From assembly GCF_024298885.1 (NCBI RefSeq), contig NZ_CP101166.1:3657149-3721148 (forward strand): a stretch of 64,000 nt of DNA. Direction: 5' to 3'. This document shows positions 58,463 to 64,000 of the stretch, in pieces. Each line of letters begins with the position of its first letter. The stretch's first letter is position 1. Position numbers and translations under genes: made by a program. The DNA is from Haloglomus halophilum (lineage in GTDB: Archaea > Halobacteriota > Halobacteria > Halobacteriales > Haloarculaceae). The notes below the pieces were generated by a model, which was not told where the DNA came from, did not search any database, and saw only the letters and a program-made list of their open reading frames with translations.

Positions 58463-59731
58463 ATGCTCACGATGACACGAAACTCCGACGACAGCGACTG
58501 GAATCGTGCTTCCCGTACCCTCTCCATCGAAGCCCCGACCTGCTCACCGAACGACGAGGCAGTCGATCTCCGCGTCACCGGTGCGGCACCCGGCTCGACC
58601 GTCGAGTTCCGTGCCACACTCGTCGACGACGAGGGCAGGGAGTGGGCCTCGCGAGCGGCATACACGGCCGACGGGGAGGGAACCGTCGACTGCACCGACC
58701 GCGCCCCAGAGCGGGGGACGTACGGCGGCGGCGAACCGATGGGATGGCTGTGGTCGATGCGGACCGACGCCGACGCCCGGTTCGCGAGTCTCGGCGACCG
58801 GGCCGAGGTGCCGGTCACGTTGCAGGCCAGTACCGAGGCGGCGGCCACCGAGCGGGAGGTGACGCGGGTGCTGTACGACCCCGGCGTCAGCTCCCGGCGG
58901 ATAGACCACGAGGCCCTCGTCGGCGACCTGTTCCTCCCTCCGGACGGGGGGCCACATCCGGTCGTCCTCGACCTGCACGGCTCGGCCGGTCCGACCTCCC
59001 ACAGGCTCGCGCAGACGCTCGCGACACACGGGTTCGCCGTGTGCTCGCTCCAGTACTTCGGCGAGCCCGACCCGATTCCGGATGGTCTCGCTCGCGTGCC
59101 GCTCTCGTACTTCGACGAGGCGGCAGCCTGGCTCCACGACCAGCCCGACCTCCGGGGAGGGCGGCTGGGGGTCGTCGGGGCATCCCGCGGGGCCGAACTC
59201 GCGCTCCTGCTCGGCGCGAGGGCCGACTGGGTGGGCGCCGTCGTCTCCTACGCCGGGAGCGGTGTCGTCTGGGACACGCCCGACGGCACGCCGGCCTGGA
59301 CCGACGATGGGGCGCCGATTCCCCACCTCTCGGGTGAGGGCCCACCAGAACGGACGGACGACGGTCGGGTCCGCACGCGGCCGGTTCTGGAGCGGGGCTT
59401 CGAGAACGCCTCGGAGGCCGCCCGCCGCGCCGCGACCATCCCGGTCGAGCGGATCGAGGGGCCCGTCCTCCTGCTCTCCGGCGGTGCGGACCCGGTGTGG
59501 CCGGCCCGACGGCTCTCGGCCGTCGCCGCCGAGCGGCTGGCTCGACACGACTTCCCCTACGCGTTCGACCACCGGACCTACGACGGCTGTGGTCACCTCA
59601 TCGGCGTGCCGTACGTCCCGTTCGGGGGTGTCGAGGCGGGCGACGTGACCGCCCGTGCGACCGCACACGCCGCGGCGGACTCCTGGCCGGCCGTGCTGGC
59701 GTCCCTCGACCGGGGGTTGAACGAGCACTGA
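58463..59731 (+). CDS. Acyl-CoA thioesterase / BAAT-type hydrolase
   Basis: 422 residues. The N-terminal beta domain (APTCSPNDEAVDLRVTGAAPGSTVEFRATLVDD) and the C-terminal alpha/beta hydrolase with VVLDLHGSAG, nucleophile elbow LGVVGASRGAELALLLG, acid in LLSGGADPVWPAR and His in YDGCGHLIG make a BAAT/acyl-CoA thioester hydrolase type. The elbow Ser is intact. The start may be ATG 58463 or 58472. It is divergent from the dehydrogenase, which fits lipid metabolism. Confidence 0.85.
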   Translation: MLTMTRNSDDSDWNRASRTLSIEAPTCSPNDEAVDLRVTGAAPGSTVEFRATLVDDEGREWASRAAYTADGEGTVDCTDRAPERGTYGGGEPMGWLWSMRTDADARFASLGDRAEVPVTLQASTEAAATEREVTRVLYDPGVSSRRIDHEALVGDLFLPPDGGPHPVVLDLHGSAGPTSHRLAQTLATHGFAVCSLQYFGEPDPIPDGLARVPLSYFDEAAAWLHDQPDLRGGRLGVVGASRGAELALLLGARADWVGAVVSYAGSGVVWDTPDGTPAWTDDGAPIPHLSGEGPPERTDDGRVRTRPVLERGFENASEAARRAATIPVERIEGPVLLLSGGADPVWPARRLSAVAAERLARHDFPYAFDHRTYDGCGHLIGVPYVPFGGVEAGDVTARATAHAAADSWPAVLASLDRGLNEH

Positions 59732-59774
59732 CCGGCGGGAACCCTTTTGTCGAATCCCGGCGAACGCCCGCCCG

Positions 59775-61052
59775 ATGGAGTTAGAAGACCATGCCGAGGA
59801 ACTCGCCTCCGACCTCGGCGTCGACAAAGAGGAGGTCCTCGAGGATCTCGAGCGGCTGGTACAGTACAGCGTGCCGGTGGACGAGGCGAAGGGCTCGCTC
59901 CGCCGGAAGTACGGCGGCGGCGACGGCGGCGGTGGCGACGAGCCGACCAAGGCCGACATCGCCGATATCTCGCCCGACTCGGGCAACGTCACCGTCACGG
60001 CGCGCGTCCTCACCGTGGGCAAGCGGTCCATCCGCTACAACGGCGAGGACCAGGTCATCCACGAGGGTGAACTCGCCGACGGGACCGGCGTCATCGATTT
60101 CACCGCGTGGAACGACTTCGGCCTCTCCGAGGGCGACACCATCACCGCGGGCAACGCCGGCGTGCGCGAGTGGGAGGGCGAGGCCGAGTTGAATCTCGGC
60201 GACTCGACCACGCTCGCGTTCGAGGACGAACCGCTCGAGGTCCCGTACGAGGTCGGTGGCGACCGCTCGCTGGCCGACCTCGCTCCGGGCGACCGCGGGC
60301 GGAACCTGGAGGTCCGGGTGATGGAGGTCGAGTCGAAGGTCATCGACGGCCGCGACGGCGAGACCGAGATCCTGAGCGGCGTCCTCGCCGACGAGTCGAC
60401 CCGGCTCCCGTTCACGGACTGGGACCCCCACCCCGAACTGATCGAGGGAGCCTCGGTCCGCATCGAGGACGTCTACGTCCGGGAGTTCCGGGGCGTTCCC
60501 TCGGTGAACGTCTCCGAGTTCTCGCTCGTCGCGCCAATCGACCGCGAGGTCGCGGCCAACGACGAGGCCCAGCAGCTCCCCATCGGCGAGGCCGTCGACG
60601 GCGGCGGCGCGTACGACGTGGAGCTCGTCGGCAACGTCATCGAGGTCCGGGACGGCTCGGGGCTCATCCAGCGCTGTCCGGAGTGTGGCCGTGTCGTGCA
60701 GAACGGCCAGTGCCGCTCGCACGGGCAGGTCGAGGCCGAGGACGACCTCCGCGTCAAGGCCATCCTCGACGACGGGACCGGCACCGCGACGGCCGTCCTC
60801 GACCGCGAGATGACCGAAGCCATCTACGGCGGCACGCTGGCGGACGCCCTCGATGCCGCACGCGACGCGATGGACCGCGAGGTCGTGGCCGAGGACATCG
60901 CCGCCGATCTCGTCGGCAAGGAGTACCGCGTTCGCGGGACGCTCTCGGTCGACGAGTACGGCGCCAACCTCGACGCCACCGAGTTCGCGGCCGTCGACGA
61001 CGACCCGGCGGCGCGTGCGACCGCCCTCCTCGAATCGCGGGGTGAAGCATGA
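59775..61052 (+). CDS. rpa1: Replication protein A, single-stranded DNA-binding
   Basis: 425 residues. Several OB folds follow an N-terminal helical part: NVTVTARVLTVGKRSIRYNGEDQVIHEGELADGTGVIDFTAWN, then RNLEVRVMEVESKVIDGRDG and YDVELVGNVIEVRDGSGL. A zinc-finger-like CPECGRVVQNGQCRSHG follows in the last OB fold. It protects ssDNA in replication and repair. The order rpa, partner gene, phosphoesterase is the haloarchaeal rpa1 operon. ATGA-coupled to the partner gene. Confidence 0.9.
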   Translation: MELEDHAEELASDLGVDKEEVLEDLERLVQYSVPVDEAKGSLRRKYGGGDGGGGDEPTKADIADISPDSGNVTVTARVLTVGKRSIRYNGEDQVIHEGELADGTGVIDFTAWNDFGLSEGDTITAGNAGVREWEGEAELNLGDSTTLAFEDEPLEVPYEVGGDRSLADLAPGDRGRNLEVRVMEVESKVIDGRDGETEILSGVLADESTRLPFTDWDPHPELIEGASVRIEDVYVREFRGVPSVNVSEFSLVAPIDREVAANDEAQQLPIGEAVDGGGAYDVELVGNVIEVRDGSGLIQRCPECGRVVQNGQCRSHGQVEAEDDLRVKAILDDGTGTATAVLDREMTEAIYGGTLADALDAARDAMDREVVAEDIAADLVGKEYRVRGTLSVDEYGANLDATEFAAVDDDPAARATALLESRGEA

Positions 61053-62605
61053 GCGCGAACGGCTCCGAGAACGGCGACGGCAGCGACGACGGCGACAGCG
61101 GCCCGGGGACCCGGGAGGTCGCCTACCGGATGTTCGCCGCGGAGTTCGAGGACTGCAACTTCCAGTTCTCCGAGAGCGACGAGGAGCGCGCCCCGAACTT
61201 CGTCATCACGCCGACAGGTGGCCGGGTCAACCGGATGTTCCTCGTCGGCGTGCTGACGGAACTCGAACAGGTCAACCAGTCGATGCTCCGGGCACGCATC
61301 GTCGACCCGACGGGCGCGTTCGTGGTCTACGCCGGGCAGTACCAGCCCGAGGCGCTCTCCTTCCTCGAACGGACCGACCCGCCGGCGTTCCTCGCGGTGA
61401 CGGGGAAGGCCCGGACCTACCAGCCCGAGGATACGGACGTCGTCTACTCATCCGTGCGCCCGGAGAGCATCAGCGAGGTCGACGCCGCAACCCGGGACCG
61501 CTGGGTGGTCTCGACCGCCGAGCAGACGCTCGACCGAATCGGCGTGATGGCCGCGGCCATCGAGTCCGGTCTCTCGGGCGATGCGCTCCGCGAGCGACTC
61601 GAGGCCGAGGGTGTCGACGCCGCGCTCGCGCAGGGTGTCTCCCTCGCCCGCGAGCACTACGGCACGACGCCGGCCTACCTCGACGCGCTCCGGGACCTCT
61701 CGCTGGACGCGACACGCGTCGTCGCCAACGAGCGCGACGAGGCCGGGTCGCTGGATATCGCCCCTGACGAGGGCGGCGAGGCCGACCTCGCGACGCTGCA
61801 GGCGCCGGACGCCCCATCCATCTCGGTGGAGCCGACGGACATCGCGGCCGGAGCGAGTCCGTCCGAGGGGACCGACGATGCGACCGGCACGACCACGTCG
61901 GAGGCGCCGAGCGGCGGGGAGACAGCGCCGTCCGCCGGCGGTGGAGCGACAGCGGCCGAGGAGACGGAACCGACCGAGACGGAACCGACCGAGACGGCGG
62001 AACCAGCCGGCACGGCGGAACCGGCCGACACGGCCGAGGCGTCGGAGCCATCAGAGACCACGGCGACCGAGACCACGGAACCGACCGAGACGACCGAACC
62101 GACGGCTACTCCGGAGACGGACGCGGACGGGACGGACGACGACATCGGGGAGTTCGAACCCGGCGAGTTCGACGCCGAAGAGCCCGAGGAGGACCCGCTC
62201 GGTGACGAGGTCCGCGAACAGGTCGAGGAGGAGTACGGGACGGAGTTCTCCACCGGGACCGAGGTGGAGTCCGAGCCCGATCTGGAGCCCGAAGCCGAAC
62301 CGGAACCTGAAGCCGAGTCCGAGACGGAGCCGCAGACCGAACCGGAATCGGCCCCGGAACCGGACCCCGACCCCGACCCCGACACCAGCGGCGCGGAGCC
62401 GGCCGAGGATGTCGACCTCTCCGAGGCCGTGATGGACGCGATGCAGGCCCTCGACGACGGCGACGGCGCACCGACCGACGCGGTGATAGAGCGTGTCGCC
62501 GACCGGACCGGCGCGTCCCCCGACGAGATCGACGACGCCGTGCAGGACGCACTGATGGGCGGCCAGTGTTACGAGCCCGAGGACGGCCTGCTGAAGCCCA
62601 TCTGA
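61049..62605 (+). CDS. rpap1: RPA-associated protein (COG3390)
   Basis: 518 residues. Residues 10-220 form an OB-type domain (REVAYRMFAAEFEDCNFQFSES, GGRVNRMFLVGVLTELEQVN, MLRARIVDPTGAFVVYAGQYQP) characteristic of the RPA-associated protein, which works with RPA. Residues about 260-445 are a low-complexity Glu/Thr/Pro linker encoded by imperfect repeats. The C-terminal 65 residues are helical (VMDAMQALDDGDG, VIERVADRTGASPDEIDDAVQDAL). It follows rpa1 by ATGA overlap. Confidence 0.9.
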   Translation: MSANGSENGDGSDDGDSGPGTREVAYRMFAAEFEDCNFQFSESDEERAPNFVITPTGGRVNRMFLVGVLTELEQVNQSMLRARIVDPTGAFVVYAGQYQPEALSFLERTDPPAFLAVTGKARTYQPEDTDVVYSSVRPESISEVDAATRDRWVVSTAEQTLDRIGVMAAAIESGLSGDALRERLEAEGVDAALAQGVSLAREHYGTTPAYLDALRDLSLDATRVVANERDEAGSLDIAPDEGGEADLATLQAPDAPSISVEPTDIAAGASPSEGTDDATGTTTSEAPSGGETAPSAGGGATAAEETEPTETEPTETAEPAGTAEPADTAEASEPSETTATETTEPTETTEPTATPETDADGTDDDIGEFEPGEFDAEEPEEDPLGDEVREQVEEEYGTEFSTGTEVESEPDLEPEAEPEPEAESETEPQTEPESAPEPDPDPDPDTSGAEPAEDVDLSEAVMDAMQALDDGDGAPTDAVIERVADRTGASPDEIDDAVQDALMGGQCYEPEDGLLKPI

Positions 62606-62608
62606 GCG

Positions 62609-63415
62609 GTGGCCCCCGAGACTCCACACGTCGAACCGCTCCCCGGCGAACCGGCGGCCGTCGCCGAGACGGATGAGGGTCGTGTACTCGTGCTGGCGGA
62701 CTACCACGCCGGGCTGGAGGTGGCGCTCCGCCGCGACGGCGTGGAACTCGGCAACCGTGCCGACGACCGCCGCGAGTCTGTCCGCCGCCTGCTGGCCGAG
62801 AGCGGCGCCGACCGCGTCGTCCTGCTGGGTGACGTGGGGAACGCCATCGGCGACCCGAACGAGACCGAACGGCGCGAACTGGACGAACTGTTCGCCGCAC
62901 TGACCGAGCGCGTCCCCGTCACCGTGACGCCGGGGAACCACGACGGTGGCCTCGCGGACGTGGTAGCCGACCTCGGTTACGCTCCGGACGACGCGCCGGC
63001 CGGGCACGCCGTGACGGTCACCGACGCCGCGGGCACCCGCGTCGGCGGGGTCGGGTTCGCGCACGGGCATACGTGGCCCGGGCGCGAGGTCGTCGAGGCG
63101 CCCGTCGTCTGCACCGCCCACGAGCACCCGGTCGTCCGGCTGGAGGACGAGGTCGGCGGACGACGGGTCGAGCGCGCGTGGCTCCGGGGGCGGCTCGTGC
63201 CCGCCCCGTTCACGGCCCACGCCGAGGACGCCGGCGCGGAACCGCCCGAGGTGGCCGGCGACCTCGTCGTGTTCCCGGCGTTCAACGACCTCACGGGCGG
63301 GACCTGGGTGAACGAGGGCCAGGACTTCCTCTCGCCGTTCCTGCCCGAGGGCCTCGCCGACGGGGAGGCGTACCTGCTGGACGGGACGCGGCTCGGGGAC
63401 TACGGGTCCATCTGA
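62609..63415 (+). CDS. Metallophosphoesterase of the RPA operon
   Basis: 268 residues. Phosphoesterase motifs: VLADYHAGLE, LLGDVGN, VTPGNHDGG, GFAHGHTWPG and TAHEHP. It is the calcineurin-like phosphoesterase normally third in the rpa1 operon (called rpe in Haloferax), with a possible role in DNA repair. The start is GTG 62609, 3 bp after the rpap1 stop; no ATG fits. Confidence 0.88.
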   Translation: MAPETPHVEPLPGEPAAVAETDEGRVLVLADYHAGLEVALRRDGVELGNRADDRRESVRRLLAESGADRVVLLGDVGNAIGDPNETERRELDELFAALTERVPVTVTPGNHDGGLADVVADLGYAPDDAPAGHAVTVTDAAGTRVGGVGFAHGHTWPGREVVEAPVVCTAHEHPVVRLEDEVGGRRVERAWLRGRLVPAPFTAHAEDAGAEPPEVAGDLVVFPAFNDLTGGTWVNEGQDFLSPFLPEGLADGEAYLLDGTRLGDYGSI

Positions 63416-63580
63416 GCTGGAGCTCCCGTGGTCCGTATCTCGGATATCGGTCACCGGAAGGCCCTCGTCCATCCGGAGGGTGCGAGGTCAGCGCGTCAGC
63501 CGACGAGGAGCGGACGGTGTCCGTCGGCGGATGCGGTCACCGCCCCGGAAGTTAACTCGGGTGGCCGCCTTCCCGGAGCC

Positions 63581-64000
63581 GTGTTCGCGCCGACACCCCT
63601 TCAGGGTTCCATCGTCAGCACCGCCATCAACGAGTTCATCGCCGACGTGGCCGCGGCCCTGCCGAGCCTGCTGACGGGGCTCGTCTTCCTCGTCATCGCA
63701 GCGATTCTCATCAAGGTCGTGATGGCAGTGGTCAACTTCTCGCTCCAGCGGAGCATCCCGGCCTCGCAGGGCGTCTACCGGCAGTTCATCTCGACCATCG
63801 TGCTCGTCTTCCTCTGCTTCGGCGTCGGGTTGAGCTTCCTCTCCATCGTCGGACTGACCGCCATCGCGGCGTCGCTCGGGACGGCCACCGGCTTCCTCGC
63901 GCTGGGCGTCTCGTACGCGCTGTCGGGGATGCTGGCCGACGCCGTCGCCGGGGTCTACCTGCTCCGGGACCCCGATTTCATGCCCGGTGATAGGATCGAT
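63581..64000 (+). CDS. MscS-family channel, 5' part only
   Basis: The frame is open from GTG 63581 to the window end (140 codons). Three membrane helices (LPSLLTGLVFLVIAAILIK, FISTIVLVFLCFGVGLSFLS, IAASLGTATGFLALGVSYALSGMLADAVAG) lead to LRDPDFMPGDRI, which matches the pore helix and start of the beta domain of small-conductance channels. The C-terminal part lies beyond the window. Confidence 0.82.
   Translation, partial: MFAPTPLQGSIVSTAINEFIADVAAALPSLLTGLVFLVIAAILIKVVMAVVNFSLQRSIPASQGVYRQFISTIVLVFLCFGVGLSFLSIVGLTAIAASLGTATGFLALGVSYALSGMLADAVAGVYLLRDPDFMPGDRID

Noticed and set aside
61675..62385. Ser/Gly-rich minus-strand frame opposite the RPA-associated gene
   Set aside because: Low-complexity mirror of the Glu/Thr/Pro repeat linker; not a protein.
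1..64000. tRNA, rRNA, CRISPR array or insertion sequence
   Set aside because: I read intergenic regions for cloverleaf, spacer-repeat and terminal-repeat patterns and found none; a computed scan would be more reliable.

Overview
This window is chromosomal DNA of a halophilic archaeon (class Halobacteria; the genus cannot be fixed from sequence alone). The evidence is the very high GC content, the strongly acidic proteins rich in Asp and Glu, AT-rich TATA-like promoters close to start codons, Tat-type lipoprotein signals, and archaeal genes such as dph2, rsmA/DUF655, HemK2-type methyltransferase, RPA with its partner gene, and a Bat-type HTH regulator. I found no rRNA, tRNA, CRISPR array or insertion sequence. 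Most DNA is coding, in operons with ATGA or TGATG overlaps.

Layout. 1-7452 (minus strand): a run transcribed leftward that encodes a Fic protein, a TIM-barrel protein, two calcineurin-like phosphoesterases, a PQQ-type beta-propeller and a giant HEAT-repeat protein that runs off the window. 7568-8990: ndk converging on an HTH regulator, with a 52-bp tandem duplication at the junction. 9139-28182: a cobalamin (corrin ring) locus in five transcription units: cbiT-cbiL-cbiF-cbiG-cbiH-cbiH-ferredoxin-(mini-ORF)-LAGLIDADG-like-(mini-ORF)-cbiX-DUF3209-beta-propeller; cbtB-cbtA cobalt transport; a ChlI/ChlD-type chelatase; cobN-cbiC-cbiE; and a second CbiX-like gene. 28452-38696: accessory and regulatory genes (glycosyltransferase, a tyrosine recombinase pair, Bat-type regulator, a HisG-like protein, a coiled-coil protein, MBL-fold hydrolase, DUF2071 protein, HpcH/HpaI aldolase, YlbF family). 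38923-48054: housekeeping genes (DUF1328, dph2, a YHS-domain permease, DUF655-rsmA-mscS-hemK2, two MetE-like genes). 48087-54666: the phosphate operon pstS-pstC-pstA-pstB-phoU-(AbrB-phoU), read leftward. 54905-64000: coiled-coil and lipoprotein genes, DUF2391, 3-hydroxyacyl-CoA dehydrogenase, a BAAT-type hydrolase, the RPA operon (rpa, rpa-associated protein, phosphoesterase) and the start of a mechanosensitive channel.

The most interesting signal is in the cobalamin locus. The promoter regions of all five of its transcription units carry the same 14-bp imperfect palindrome, TTGTC-N5-ACAA, at 9087, 19557, 21872 (shared by two divergent units) and 28182. It always lies just upstream of a start codon and, in most cases, just downstream of a TATA-like stretch. 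This looks like the operator of a local cobalamin/cobalt regulon; the HTH protein encoded divergently from cbiT is the obvious but unproven candidate regulator. The same locus holds a degenerate LAGLIDADG-type protein and two tiny ORFs placed as translational bridges. It mixes early (CbiX) and late (CobN) cobalt-insertion enzymes and lacks recognisable cbiD, cbiJ and cbiA inside the window. A second regulatory signal is a GTTC array with exact 10-bp phasing upstream of the pst operon.
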